DNA of 64,000 nucleotides from Chitinophagaceae bacterium BSSC1 (GCA_002256435.1 NKJC01000006.1:186001-250000); one strand, 5' to 3'. Numbered from the stretch's first letter, positions 25,825 to 35,278 are shown. Numbers and translations are program-made. The notes: generated from the letters alone by a model not told the origin.

Positions 25825-26631
25825 ATGAAAAACACTTTACTTTTAGCTTTACTTGGCATCGGTTTACTTTCTACCGGCTGTTCAACGGCTTACAAATCTA
25901 ATCAGACACCTGATGATGTCTACTATTCACCAGGTAGACCCATGGAAGAGCGCGTGAATACACGTGTAGAAGAAGAAAAAAAGCAACAGTACGATGAGTA
26001 CGTTAGCAATATGGATGACAGGTTCCTGCGTATGAAGGTTTCTAATTATAACCGCTGGTTCATGCTAGATGATTATACTTATTGGAACGATAGTCGTTAT
26101 GATTTTAATCGCTACAATTTGTATGGTAGTGGTTGGAACAATTATAACTGGAATAAACTAGGTGGTTACTATGGTTCTGGTTGGGGTTATTATGATTACT
26201 ACTATCCTAATGCAGGCTGGTACAATCCAAAGTCTACCATCATTACTTATTATGGTGGAAAAATTCCTACCACTGGAACAACTTCAGGTTCTGCTATTAC
26301 GGCTTATAGGAACAAGACTTATAACAATAACAACACTGGTAATATTGGCTATAATTCCAAAACGGGTATGCCCATTACTTCTAACAACAATAATTCCAGT
26401 AACAATTTTAGTAATCTGATGAAAAGGGTATTCAGCCCTGCAACTAGCAATAGCAATAGCAGTTCTTATGATAGACCTGCCAGAACTTTTGACAATAGCT
26501 CAAGCAACAATAGTTCAGCTAGAACGTCTAGTACACCAAGTGCCACTACCAGCAGTTCTGCAGGTGGCAATAGTGGTGGAGTTAGTAGTACCGGAAGCAG
26601 TGCCAGTGGTGGCCGCGTAATTCGCAATTAA
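25825..26631 (+). CDS. Low-complexity Asn/Ser/Tyr-rich lipoprotein
   Basis: A 268-residue lipoprotein with lipobox LSTGC (Cys19). A short charged region with VEEEKKQQYDEYVSNMDDRF (residues about 50-70) precedes a Tyr/Trp/Asn-rich middle (75-135). The C-terminal half is almost entirely Asn, Ser, Thr and Gly, so probably disordered. I do not recognise a named family. It is likely anchored to the outer membrane. It stands alone between proS (divergent) and the FadL-like gene 80 bases downstream. Confidence 0.8.
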   Translation: MKNTLLLALLGIGLLSTGCSTAYKSNQTPDDVYYSPGRPMEERVNTRVEEEKKQQYDEYVSNMDDRFLRMKVSNYNRWFMLDDYTYWNDSRYDFNRYNLYGSGWNNYNWNKLGGYYGSGWGYYDYYYPNAGWYNPKSTIITYYGGKIPTTGTTSGSAITAYRNKTYNNNNTGNIGYNSKTGMPITSNNNNSSNNFSNLMKRVFSPATSNSNSSSYDRPARTFDNSSSNNSSARTSSTPSATTSSSAGGNSGGVSSTGSSASGGRVIRN

Positions 26632-26711
26632 AACAATTCAATTTTCAGCGCATTAGAATCATTCTAACATGATTCCCACTATTATCATACCCCTATCCAA
26701 ATAAAAATCTT

Positions 26712-28241
26712 ATGAAAAAATATTTACTACTCATCAGTCTCATCAGCAGCAGCGTGCTGATGGCGCAAACACCAGAAGACGCGTTGCGTACCGCCTGGTA
26801 TACTCAAAATGGTTCTGGCAGAAATACTGCAACCGGTGGCGTTATGGGTTCTCTTGGTGGAGACATTACGGCCAACCACGTAAACCCTGCGGGTTTAGGT
26901 TTATTTAAAACCAATGAATTTGTGTTGAGTGCTGGCATGCATTTAAATAACAATAAATTCAATTATAGAGGCACGGATACTGCTGCCAATAAAAATGGAT
27001 TTAATTATGGCGCATCGGGTTTGATCTTGAGTTCTTCTCCCAATTACAAAACCAAATGGACCAGTTCTGCATTTGCCATTTCTGTAAATCAAATTGCCAA
27101 TTACAATAATCGCATTCAGTTCAAAGGCTTCAATAATTTTAGTTCCTTCTCTGAAAAATACATTGAAGAACTAGTTAGAGACAGGGCCGATACCAATGCT
27201 GCTTTGAGCAATTATATTTTTGGTTCTTCTTTGGCCTTCCGTACTTATTTGGTTGATACCATTCGTGGTGCTGGTGGAGCTGTTGCAGGTTACCAAAGTT
27301 TGGTACCTATTTCAAGTGGTGTGAATCAATCTTATGATGCCATTACATCTGGAGGCTTTCATGAGATTGCCGTTGGTGTTGCAGGGAATATGGCAGACAA
27401 AATGTATGTAGGAGGATCTTTGGTTATTCCAGTAATCAACTACACACGAGAATTAACTTATTCTGAAAAAGACCCTACCAGCAATGCCAATAATGATTTT
27501 GCAAGTTTTGAATTCAAAGAAAAATTCAGTTCAAGAGGAATTGGTCTTGGATTAAAGCTGGGTATGATTTACAAGCCACAAGATTTCTGGCGTATTGGCT
27601 TTGCCTTTCATACACCTCAGTTAATTGGATACAAGGATGAAGTGCGCGCTAGCATGATTACCAATACTGAAAAATACGCGGGTGTAGTTTCCGAAAATAG
27701 TGATGCCCTCAATAGTGGCAACCCAGGAAAAGGTGAATACAATTTAATTACACCCTATCGCGCTATTGTGAGTGCAAGTTATGTATTCCGTGAAGTAAAA
27801 GACACGCGCAGACAAAGGGCTTTCTTAAGTGCAGACTTGGAATATGTGAACTATCGCGGAGCTAGATATTCTACCATTGACAAAAACAATACTGCACTTG
27901 TTCAATACTACCAATTAGTGAATGAAGAAATCAAGGATTATTACCGTGGCAATTTTAATTTCCGCATTGGTGGAGAATTAAAATTCAATGTATGGATGGT
28001 TCGTTTGGGTGGAGGATATTATGGAAGTCCTTACGCGGATCATTTACTTAAAGCTGACCGTATTGTAGCATCTGGCGGGTTGGGTTATAGAAACCACGGC
28101 ATCTTTATTGATCTTAGCTATGCGCACGCTTTTCAAAAAGACGTACAGTTTGCTTACAGACTCAATGACAAACCCAACACATTTGCCAACCAATTAGGAA
28201 GCAGGGGTACTTTAATGATGACTTTAGGATTTAAGTTCTAA
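26712..28241 (+). CDS. OmpP1/FadL-family outer-membrane transport protein
   Basis: A 509-residue outer-membrane barrel with a signal peptide ending LMAQ. The N-terminal hatch-like region with NHVNPAGLGLF (residues about 55-65) is diagnostic of the FadL/TodX family, channels for hydrophobic compounds. The C-terminus ends in LMMTLGFKF, a terminal strand with phenylalanine as required for barrel assembly. The ligand is unknown. The 3' end overlaps convergent miaA by 18 bases. Confidence 0.85.
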   Translation: MKKYLLLISLISSSVLMAQTPEDALRTAWYTQNGSGRNTATGGVMGSLGGDITANHVNPAGLGLFKTNEFVLSAGMHLNNNKFNYRGTDTAANKNGFNYGASGLILSSSPNYKTKWTSSAFAISVNQIANYNNRIQFKGFNNFSSFSEKYIEELVRDRADTNAALSNYIFGSSLAFRTYLVDTIRGAGGAVAGYQSLVPISSGVNQSYDAITSGGFHEIAVGVAGNMADKMYVGGSLVIPVINYTRELTYSEKDPTSNANNDFASFEFKEKFSSRGIGLGLKLGMIYKPQDFWRIGFAFHTPQLIGYKDEVRASMITNTEKYAGVVSENSDALNSGNPGKGEYNLITPYRAIVSASYVFREVKDTRRQRAFLSADLEYVNYRGARYSTIDKNNTALVQYYQLVNEEIKDYYRGNFNFRIGGELKFNVWMVRLGGGYYGSPYADHLLKADRIVASGGLGYRNHGIFIDLSYAHAFQKDVQFAYRLNDKPNTFANQLGSRGTLMMTLGFKF

Positions 28242-29126
28242 GACTTTTTCAACTGATAAATTTGAAGCATCCATCCACGTGATGGATGTTTCTTTTTTAA
28301 ACCAAGTCATCTGTCTTTTGGCGTATTGACGGGTATGCTGTTTGATTTGTTCAATAGCTATTGCTTCAGAAATTTCACCCTTAAAATGGGCAAATAATTC
28401 TTGGTATCCTACGGTTTGCAAAGCGTTATTGTGTTCAAAGGGCATTAAGCTTTTGGCTTCTTCTAGCAAGCCCTGTTCAAGCATTTGATCTACTCGCTGG
28501 TTAATGCGTTGATTCAAAATTTCTCTGGGCAATTCCAACCCAATCTTAACTATTTTAAATGGTCTTTGTTTTTTTTCAGCCTTTCTAAAATTCAAAATAG
28601 AATCACCTGTTGACAATTTAAATTCCAAGGCCCGCATCAATCTTTGGGGATTCTGTTGTTCAGATTGCAACCAAAAATTGGGATCTAACAATTGTATCTG
28701 TTCCTGCAACCAAGCCAATCCTTTTTGTTCATAATCCTTTATAACCTGCTCTCTAATGGCTGGCGCGATGTTTGGCATTTCATCCATGCCCTCCGTGAAA
28801 GCTTTGATATACAAACCCGTACCACCCACCATAACAATGCTTTGATGTTGTTGAAACAATTGCGCTGATTTTTGCAAGGCATATTGCTCAAATACTCCTG
28901 CATTCACCCTGTCATGAATGGAATGCGAATTAATAAAATGGTGGGGAACCATGGCCAGTTCCTTGGCCGATGGTTTGGCTACCGCAATACCCAATTCTTG
29001 GTAACACTGCCTAGAATCGGCCGAAATAATTTCTGTGCCAAGTGCTTGCGCCAACTGAATAGCAAAGGCAGTTTTACCAATAGCTGTTGGGCCGCAAATA
29101 ATAAATATGGTGGACGCCTCTTGCAA
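28224..29126 (-). CDS. miaA: tRNA dimethylallyltransferase
   Basis: A 300-residue enzyme that transfers a dimethylallyl group to A37 of tRNAs reading codons that start with U. The P-loop GPTAIGKT is at residues 12-19, followed by ISADSRQCY (substrate binding), MVGGTGLYIKAF and the C-terminal RQYAKRQMTWFKK, all family hallmarks. No in-frame ATG precedes the P-loop; TTG 29126 gives MQEASTIFIICGPT and is the likely start. It overlaps the convergent FadL-like gene by 18 bases and lies 41 bases after the pRiA4b-like gene. Confidence 0.96.
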   Translation of the reverse strand: MQEASTIFIICGPTAIGKTAFAIQLAQALGTEIISADSRQCYQELGIAVAKPSAKELAMVPHHFINSHSIHDRVNAGVFEQYALQKSAQLFQQHQSIVMVGGTGLYIKAFTEGMDEMPNIAPAIREQVIKDYEQKGLAWLQEQIQLLDPNFWLQSEQQNPQRLMRALEFKLSTGDSILNFRKAEKKQRPFKIVKIGLELPREILNQRINQRVDQMLEQGLLEEAKSLMPFEHNNALQTVGYQELFAHFKGEISEAIAIEQIKQHTRQYAKRQMTWFKKETSITWMDASNLSVEKVLELKS

Positions 29127-29167
29127 TGGATCCCTTAAATTAATTGGCTGTGCTTGTTCTAGATTGC

Positions 29168-29743
29168 TTAAAAAGCATCTTCATCATGACTTTCTTCTGC
29201 ACCCTCACCCTCATCACTATCCTCTGAGCTATCAGATTCATCTCCTTCTTCTCCAAACCCGTCGGTGGCTTCAGTAAGGTCATATTTCTCTTCGATGTCG
29301 GCAAATTTATCGCCTAACAAACTCTTGGTGCCATATTGTTGTGGTCCAATACCCTCTACCCTAGAAACAGAAGGATAAGCTAGCTTACTGCTTTCTTCTT
29401 TGCTAACATTAATCAACTCTACTAAGAATGTCCAATTTTTGGCAAAATCATAGACATAGATAAATTTCTGGTTAGTATCCCTGATCTCAGAACCAATGGT
29501 TGTTTCAGACATCATTAGTGGAGCTACCAGATAAGCTTTATCATAGGTTTCCAAAGAAATCTCTCTTCCTCTCTGCCAATTATCATTGCTTCTATAGAAA
29601 GTAGCCTGGTGCTTGCTATCAAACTCATAAGACTTTAAAATAGCCAAATGCAAGTCTTGAAAATGCTGGGTGTGCTTGATTACAATATCACGGTACACCG
29701 CATCGTCTTCTTCCAGATAAATTCTAAATTTTAAAACAGCCAT
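29168..29743 (-). CDS. pRiA4b ORF-3-like (IS1096 passenger-type) protein
   Basis: A 191-residue protein matching the pRiA4b ORF-3-like family (PF07929) over residues 5-135, with an N-terminal strand block (LKFRIYLEEDDAVYRDI) and the segment DFAKNWTFLVEL. The function of this domain is unknown. Despite the family's link to plasmids and insertion elements, the gene here sits between housekeeping RNA-modifying genes with no repeats or transposase, so it looks chromosomal. The last 40 residues are an acidic Glu/Asp/Ser tail. Confidence 0.82.
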   Translation of the reverse strand: MAVLKFRIYLEEDDAVYRDIVIKHTQHFQDLHLAILKSYEFDSKHQATFYRSNDNWQRGREISLETYDKAYLVAPLMMSETTIGSEIRDTNQKFIYVYDFAKNWTFLVELINVSKEESSKLAYPSVSRVEGIGPQQYGTKSLLGDKFADIEEKYDLTEATDGFGEEGDESDSSEDSDEGEGAEESHDEDAF

Positions 29744-29818
29744 TCTCTTGGTTGAGGTTTAAGGGTTGTAAAGCATGCAAATTAAGCAAGTATCGCTTTG
29801 AAAAACAAAATTCTGTAT

Positions 29819-31237
29819 TTATTCACTTAATGACAATCCCAATTCAGCCCCTTTTTCAAGCATGAACCTAAAAGCAGACTCATAATCATTGGGAATTAGT
29901 CCGTCTAAAATGGCTTCCCTAATGGCGTCTTTGATCAATCCCACATTTCTTCCAGGACTTAGTTTGAAATGCTCCATGATCATTTCTCCGGTTATGGGTG
30001 GCTGCCAATTGCGCATTTGATCCTTCTCTTCTACTTCTTTCATCCGCAATTTGACCAGCTCAAAATTTTGCAAATAGCGTTTTACTTTTTGCTTGTTCTT
30101 ACTGGTAATATCGGCGGAGCATAAAAGCATTAAACCGTCTATATCTTCTCCGGCATCAAATAACAAGCGTCTTACGGCACTATCCGTAATATTTTCCTTG
30201 GTCAAACTAATGGGTCGTAAATGCAAGGCCACCAGTTTTTGCACCAGTTTCATTTTTTCATTCAAGGGTAGTTTGAGCTTGCCAAAGATTTTAGGCACCA
30301 TTCTAGCCCCTACCATTTCATGTCCATGAAAGGTCCAGCCATGGCCTTCTTCAAACTGTTTGGTAGCTGGCTTGCCAATATCGTGCAAAAGCGCTGCCCA
30401 ACGCAACCATAAGTCATCTGTATGTTCTGAAATATTATCAATGACTTGTAGGGTGTGGTAAAAATTGTCTTTATGCCCGTGACCGTCTATGTATTGGGCC
30501 CCGTGCAATTCCACCATTTGAGGAAACACAATTTGTAGCAACCCTGATTGATAGAGCAAGTCCCAACCAATAGAGGGCTTTTTACAAAGCATGATTTTAT
30601 TTAACTCGTCCGTAATCCTTTCCTGAGAAACTATTTTAATTCTGGAAGCCTGTGCTTGAATGGCTTCAAATGTTTCAGGGACAATATTAAAACCCAATTG
30701 GGTGGCAAAACGGATGGCACGCATCATGCGCAAGGGATCATCACTAAATGTTTGCGCAGGCGTTAAGGGTGTTTGAATAATTTTTGCTTCAATGGCTTTA
30801 AGCCCATCAAATGGATCAATCAATGTTCCAAAATCGGCCTGATTCAAACTAATGGCCAATGCATTAATGGTAAAATCTCTGCGGTTTTGGTCATCTTCTA
30901 AAGAGCCGGTTTCTACTTGAGGTTTTCTACTATCGGGTTGATAGCTTTCTTTTCTAGCACCTACAAATTCAATTTCAAAAGCGGGCAATTTAATCTGTGC
31001 AGTTCCAAAATTTTTGAAATAAGCCACTGTTGGTCTGGGCTCAAACAAATCTGCTACGCGATGCGCTAAAGCAATGCCATCGCCCAAGCAAACTATATCT
31101 GCATCCTTGGTTGGGCGGCCAATGATTTTATCACGCACAAAGCCTCCTATTAAATACGCCGGCAGGGATAATTCTGCCGCTGCCTTGGCTATTTTATCAA
31201 AAACAACTTGTTCTGTATGGGTAAAACTAACATCCAT
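29819..31237 (-). CDS. CCA tRNA nucleotidyltransferase / poly(A) polymerase family, with HD domain
   Basis: A 472-residue class II nucleotidyltransferase that builds or repairs the 3' CCA of tRNA. ATG 31237 (MDVSFTH) is preferred over the TTG three codons upstream. The head domain has GGFVRD and the metal-binding DAD (residues about 35-50), then RRDFTINALA and DPLRMMRAIRFA. A C-terminal HD phosphohydrolase domain follows, with ALLHDIGK. Whether it adds CCA or only A residues cannot be told from sequence. Confidence 0.93.
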   Translation of the reverse strand: MDVSFTHTEQVVFDKIAKAAAELSLPAYLIGGFVRDKIIGRPTKDADIVCLGDGIALAHRVADLFEPRPTVAYFKNFGTAQIKLPAFEIEFVGARKESYQPDSRKPQVETGSLEDDQNRRDFTINALAISLNQADFGTLIDPFDGLKAIEAKIIQTPLTPAQTFSDDPLRMMRAIRFATQLGFNIVPETFEAIQAQASRIKIVSQERITDELNKIMLCKKPSIGWDLLYQSGLLQIVFPQMVELHGAQYIDGHGHKDNFYHTLQVIDNISEHTDDLWLRWAALLHDIGKPATKQFEEGHGWTFHGHEMVGARMVPKIFGKLKLPLNEKMKLVQKLVALHLRPISLTKENITDSAVRRLLFDAGEDIDGLMLLCSADITSKNKQKVKRYLQNFELVKLRMKEVEEKDQMRNWQPPITGEMIMEHFKLSPGRNVGLIKDAIREAILDGLIPNDYESAFRFMLEKGAELGLSLSE

Positions 31238-31265
31238 CTGCGGCAAATGTAAATGCTTTCTTTGT

Positions 31266-32264
31266 TTAAGCGGGCAATGTGGCCAACAAGTCTGTTTGAT
31301 CTATGAGATAAGCACAATTAAAATGGCCTAGTGGGCATTCTTTTCTGCCATGAATACCACAGGGTCTGCAATCCAATGCCTGCTTTAGTTCTACTATATG
31401 TTTGTTATCCGAAAGCGGTCCATAACCAAAGGCTGGAATGGTAGAGCAATAAATGGCGGTTACTGGAGCATTCACGCTTGAGGCAAAATGCATGGGTGCA
31501 GAATCATTTACATAATTCATAACGGCGGTTTGCATTAAGGCTGCCGATTGCAGAAAATTTAACTGCCCTGCAAGACTAACGGCATTACTAACATTTGCAG
31601 CAGCCAGAATACGGTTACAGGTATCTGCGTCCGATGGTGCTCCAAGCAAATAAACTTGGTAATGCTTTGGAATTAATAGTAGCAGCTTTACCCACTGTGC
31701 TTCTGGGTACTGTTTGGTAAACCAGACAGAAGCTGGAGCCATACAGATATAAGGGCTATTAGTGTAAGCAGCCACAGCATTATAGTCTGCATCACTGGGA
31801 TACAGTCTTGGTCTTGCAGCTTCTGGTTGTGTCTCAGTGACTATTAATTGATGGTTGCGCTGTATTTCATGTAGGTCAATATCGCCCTTGCTGAAAATAT
31901 GTTTGATGCGTTTACTGAAGAATAGGCTAAATGGATTTTTATCAAATCCAACAGTAGTTTTGGCTCCAGAGAAAATGCTAATCAAACCAGTAGCGGCAAA
32001 TCTTTGTACATTAATTAATAAATCAAATTTGCGCTGTCTAATCTCTTTGATGATTTGTAAAAGGTGCTGGTATTTATTGGTTTTCTTATCCCAGACCAAT
32101 ACCTCTTTTACAAATGGGTGATTCTTAAAAAGGGCTTCATTGCCTTTTCTCACAAGGATACTAATTCCCGCGGCTGGGTATTGTTGATGCAAGGATTCCA
32201 ATAATCCTGTTGCCAGAACTACGTCTCCAATAAATGCCGTTTGGACAACTAGAATTTTTTGCAT
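31266..32264 (-). CDS. Glycosyltransferase family 9 (heptosyltransferase type)
   Basis: A 332-residue GT9 enzyme resembling ADP-heptose:LPS heptosyltransferases, which build the lipopolysaccharide inner core at the cytoplasmic face of the inner membrane. Family features are the N-terminal IGDVVLATGLL, the sugar-nucleotide-binding region around MAPASVWFTKQYP and VNDSAPMHFASSV near residue 250. The CCA-type gene begins about 29 bases downstream, so the two may be co-transcribed. Exact donor and acceptor are not known. Confidence 0.9.
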   Translation of the reverse strand: MQKILVVQTAFIGDVVLATGLLESLHQQYPAAGISILVRKGNEALFKNHPFVKEVLVWDKKTNKYQHLLQIIKEIRQRKFDLLINVQRFAATGLISIFSGAKTTVGFDKNPFSLFFSKRIKHIFSKGDIDLHEIQRNHQLIVTETQPEAARPRLYPSDADYNAVAAYTNSPYICMAPASVWFTKQYPEAQWVKLLLLIPKHYQVYLLGAPSDADTCNRILAAANVSNAVSLAGQLNFLQSAALMQTAVMNYVNDSAPMHFASSVNAPVTAIYCSTIPAFGYGPLSDNKHIVELKQALDCRPCGIHGRKECPLGHFNCAYLIDQTDLLATLPA

Positions 32265-32599
32265 TCGGCAAATTTACTAGAATATTGCTAAGGCAAATAA
32301 AGGTTCCGAATCTTTATTCATATTCCAATTCATTGCTGAAAAACTCCCAGTCAAAAAGAATAAAACTGCAAAAAATTTTGTGCAGTGTTTTAATGGTTGC
32401 TAGGTCTAGGTACAATTTTGCCATACTATCAATTTTTACTTGCTTTTACGCTACTTTAAGTTTGCAATAAAATACCATATATACAAGCAATTCATCATAA
32501 AGTTTGGTGAAATCTGGTAATTATGAATTCTATAACGCTATAGACGGAATCTATGGTCAATTAAGACCCTGAAATTGTATGTTTGCAAAAAAAAAGCAA
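32265..32599. other. Intergenic region upstream of dapD and the GT9 gene
   Basis: This 335-base AT-rich gap lies between divergent genes. I see an imperfect hairpin with ACTGCA/TGCAGT arms (32365-32386), a TAnnTTTG box (TAAGTTTG, 32457-32464) without a matching -33 element, and the likely dapD -7 box at 32578-32585. No open frame with coding character and no tRNA. Confidence 0.6.
32578..32585 (+). promoter_or_regulatory. -7 promoter box of dapD
   Basis: TATGTTTG, an exact TAnnTTTG element, 14 bases before ATG 32600. It overlaps the in-frame ATG at 32579, so transcription would start downstream of that codon. This decides for ATG 32600 as the start. The -33 element is weak. Confidence 0.5.
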
Positions 32600-33412
32600 A
32601 TGTCATTACAAGCATTGATCCTAGAAGCTTGGGATAACCGGGAATTATTAAAAGACAGTAAGTATTCAGACGCCGTAAGGGCCGTAATAGAAGAAGTAGA
32701 CAAAGGTAGGTTAAGAACAGCTGCTCCTTCAGAAAATGGCTGGGTAGTGAATGAATGGGTAAAACAGGCCATCCTGCTCTATTTTGGCATTCAACAAATG
32801 CAAACCTGGGACTTAGCACCGTTTGAGTTCTATGACAAAATGTTGCTCAAGAAAAATTATAAGGATTTAGGCGTAAGAGCGGTTCCACACGCGGTGGCGC
32901 GATATGGGGCTTATTTGGCCAAGAACGTGGTATTAATGCCTAGTTATGTAAATATTGGAGCCTATGTAGACGAAGGCACTATGGTAGACACTTGGGCTAC
33001 TGTGGGAAGCTGCGCTCAAATTGGTAAAGGTGTACACTTAAGTGGTGGCGTTGGTATTGGAGGTGTTTTAGAACCCCTACAAGCGAGCCCTGTAATTATT
33101 GAAGATGGTTGCTTTTTGGGAAGCCGTGCCATAGTAGTAGAAGGGGTAATAGTAGAAAAAGAAGCGGTGTTAGGGGCCAATGTAGTACTTACCAAGTCTA
33201 CCAAAATCATTGACGTAAGCGGTTCTGAACCCATTGAATACAAAGGCAGGGTTCCTGCTAGGTCTGTTGTCATTCCTGGTACTTATGCCAAGCAATTTCC
33301 TGCAGGTGAATACCATGTAAACTGTGCATTGATTATTGGAACACGCAAACCCAGTACTGATTTAAAAACCAGTTTGAACGATGCGCTTAGAGAATTTAAT
33401 GTGAGCGTGTAG
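32600..33412 (+). CDS. dapD: Tetrahydrodipicolinate N-succinyltransferase
   Basis: A 270-residue enzyme of the succinylase branch of lysine/diaminopimelate synthesis; it transfers succinyl from succinyl-CoA to tetrahydrodipicolinate. ATG 32600 gives MSLQALILEAWDNRELL. The helical N-terminal domain (1-95) precedes the left-handed parallel beta-helix built of hexapeptide repeats (about 100-230), with MVDTWATVGSCAQIGKGVHL and GGVGIGGVLEPL. Length matches the family (about 270). It supplies precursors for peptidoglycan. Confidence 0.96.
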   Translation: MSLQALILEAWDNRELLKDSKYSDAVRAVIEEVDKGRLRTAAPSENGWVVNEWVKQAILLYFGIQQMQTWDLAPFEFYDKMLLKKNYKDLGVRAVPHAVARYGAYLAKNVVLMPSYVNIGAYVDEGTMVDTWATVGSCAQIGKGVHLSGGVGIGGVLEPLQASPVIIEDGCFLGSRAIVVEGVIVEKEAVLGANVVLTKSTKIIDVSGSEPIEYKGRVPARSVVIPGTYAKQFPAGEYHVNCALIIGTRKPSTDLKTSLNDALREFNVSV

Positions 33413-33432
33413 TTTTCACTTAAACGGGTTTA

Positions 33433-34377
33433 ATGCCGAATAGCAAAAAAGATACAGCATACCAATTAACGGTCTCAGGATTTCTGATCACATTGTTGGG
33501 TGCTGTATTTTTTTCTACCAAAGCCATTTTTGTAAAATTGGCATTTAAGCAAACAGGGGTTGATGCCATTACCTTACTCAGTTTGCGCATGTTGTTCTCC
33601 CTACCCTTCTATCTTGTTGCTGCTTGGTTGGGTGCTAAAAAAGAAGCCATCAAACCTTTGACCAAGAGGGATTGGTTTTATGTTTGCCTTTTGGGAATCT
33701 TTGGTTACCACTTAAGCAGTTTATTTGACTTTATTGGCCTACAATATGTGTCAGCAGGGCTTGAAAGACTGATCTTATTTCTCTACCCCACTTTCTCAGT
33801 CTTGATCAATACCTACTTTTTCAAAACCAAACTGAACCGTACCCAAATCCTTGCCCTTTTGTTAACCTATCTGGGCATTGGGATTGCTTATTTTGGAGAA
33901 TTAAAAGTTGACAATACACATCCTGGATTTTATTTTGGTTCTCTCATGATTTTTCTTTGTGCTGTTACCTATTCTTTTTACTTAGTTGGCACGGGTAGAA
34001 TGGTAGCCAAGGTTGGAGCCACTAGGTATACTGCTTATGCCATGCTATCGGCCACCGCCGGTATTTTCTTGCAATTCTTAGTTACCCGAAATATATCTTC
34101 AGTTCCATGGAGCCCTACTCTATTCTGGTATGGCTTGGTATTGGCCTTGGTTGCAACAGTATTACCCTCTTTTATGATGAGTAATGGCATGAAAAGAATT
34201 GGCAGTAATAATGTTTCTATCATTACCAGTATTGGACCAGTATCTACTATTATTCAAGCCCATTTCTTTTTGGGAGAGTCCATATTACCGGCCCAAGTTT
34301 TTGGAACCATTTTGGTTATTATTGGGGTGTTACTCATTGGCTGGCAGTCTAAAAATGCCACAACTACCCCCGCCTAA
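33433..34377 (+). CDS. EamA-family (drug/metabolite transporter superfamily) permease
   Basis: A 314-residue inner-membrane protein with ten predicted helices in two EamA repeats (about residues 15-150 and 165-305). The second repeat ends with FLGESILPAQVFGTILVIIG, typical of the family. Members export metabolites or amino acids; the substrate here is unknown. It begins 20 bases after dapD, so co-transcription is likely. Confidence 0.9.
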   Translation: MPNSKKDTAYQLTVSGFLITLLGAVFFSTKAIFVKLAFKQTGVDAITLLSLRMLFSLPFYLVAAWLGAKKEAIKPLTKRDWFYVCLLGIFGYHLSSLFDFIGLQYVSAGLERLILFLYPTFSVLINTYFFKTKLNRTQILALLLTYLGIGIAYFGELKVDNTHPGFYFGSLMIFLCAVTYSFYLVGTGRMVAKVGATRYTAYAMLSATAGIFLQFLVTRNISSVPWSPTLFWYGLVLALVATVLPSFMMSNGMKRIGSNNVSIITSIGPVSTIIQAHFFLGESILPAQVFGTILVIIGVLLIGWQSKNATTTPA

Positions 34378-34405
34378 TATCGGTTAAACAATTGCTCGGT
34401 TTCAT

Positions 34406-34434
34406 TTACCGAGGGTTTACCCCCACTTACCGAG
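34406..34434 (+). promoter_or_regulatory. Direct-repeat operator candidate (LytTR-type spacing)
   Basis: TTACCGAG occurs twice, at 34406-34413 and 34427-34434, exactly 21 bases (two helical turns) apart. The first copy also forms an inverted repeat with CTCGGT at 34395-34400. The pair lies about 30 bases upstream of the -33 box of an operon that encodes a LytTR regulator. LytTR proteins usually bind direct repeats with this kind of spacing, so autoregulation is a reasonable inference; the consensus itself is not matched closely enough to prove it. Confidence 0.45.
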
Positions 34435-34462
34435 ACTAGTCTACCAACAACCTAAACCCTGT

Positions 34463-34492
34463 TTTGGAGCTTTAAAACCCACACTAGATTTG
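34463..34492 (+). promoter_or_regulatory. Promoter of the LiaF-like/LytS/LytTR operon
   Basis: TTTG (34463-34466), an 18-base spacer and TAGATTTG (34485-34492), an exact match to the Bacteroidota -33/-7 consensus. The ATG follows 19 bases after the -7 box, so the leader is short. Confidence 0.75.
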
Positions 34493-34511
34493 TGTAACAA
34501 AACCAAAACAA

Positions 34512-35270
34512 ATGGACAACAATCAAAACCCAATCAAACACAACAACGGAAGTAATGTAATAGGCGGCCTAATTCTAATAGGAATTGGTGTAACCCTGGT
34601 AATGCGTAAAATGGATTTTCCATTCCCTGACTGGTTATTTACTTGGCCTATGATTCTGATTTTAGTAGGATTTTATTCTGGCGTGAAACACAATTTCAGA
34701 AACAATTCTTGGATCATCTTAAGTGGCATTGGCGTATTTTTTCTCTTAGACAAATTTATTCCAGGCCTTACCCTAGCACCTTTCTTTTGGCCCATCATCA
34801 TTATTGCAGCGGGTATTCTTTTTATACTTCGTCCATCTGGCATGAGAGAGAATAACTGGGGATTCAAAAAAGGAAATATGCATCAGGGAAATTGGCAGGC
34901 TTATGGCAGCAGTACAGGCACTGACAATAATGATTTCCTCAATATTCAATCTGTATTTAGTGGGGTGCAAAGAAGCGTTTTATCCAAGAATTTTCAGGGA
35001 GGCAAAGTTTCCTGTGTATTCGGAGGTGCAGAAATTGATTTAACACAGGCTGATATTAATGGCAGGGTTGACCTAAGACTTGAAGCTGTATTTGGAGGCA
35101 TCAAATTAATTGTACCTGCACATTGGCAAGTGATCAATGAAATTGACGGTATCTTCCATGGTGTGGATGACAAAAGAAGGGCCCCTGCAGGAGCTTATAA
35201 CGATGTAAGCAAAACCTTGGTTCTAAAAGGATCAGCTGTATTTGGCGGAATTGAAATCAGAAGTTACTAA
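34512..35270 (+). CDS. LiaF-like membrane protein with cell-wall-stress domain
   Basis: A 252-residue protein. Four hydrophobic segments (about residues 17-32, 43-58, 70-85 and 93-107) form a DUF5668/LiaI-like membrane domain. The C-terminal half (about 135-252) is a LiaF-type beta-rich domain with repeated VFGG motifs (CVFGGAEID, AVFGGIKL, AVFGGIEI). Relatives in Firmicutes sense or restrain the cell-envelope stress response together with a two-component system. The next two genes are such a system, so this protein probably regulates or responds to it. Confidence 0.85.
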   Translation: MDNNQNPIKHNNGSNVIGGLILIGIGVTLVMRKMDFPFPDWLFTWPMILILVGFYSGVKHNFRNNSWIILSGIGVFFLLDKFIPGLTLAPFFWPIIIIAAGILFILRPSGMRENNWGFKKGNMHQGNWQAYGSSTGTDNNDFLNIQSVFSGVQRSVLSKNFQGGKVSCVFGGAEIDLTQADINGRVDLRLEAVFGGIKLIVPAHWQVINEIDGIFHGVDDKRRAPAGAYNDVSKTLVLKGSAVFGGIEIRSY

Positions 35271-35278
35271 TTCCCATA

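Noticed and set aside
29168..29743. pRiA4b ORF-3/IS1096-type gene as a mobile element
   Set aside because: No transposase, inverted repeats or target duplications; flanked by housekeeping genes.
32579..32599. ATG 32579 as the dapD start
   Set aside because: It overlaps the TATGTTTG promoter box; ATG 32600 gives the normal DapD N-terminus.
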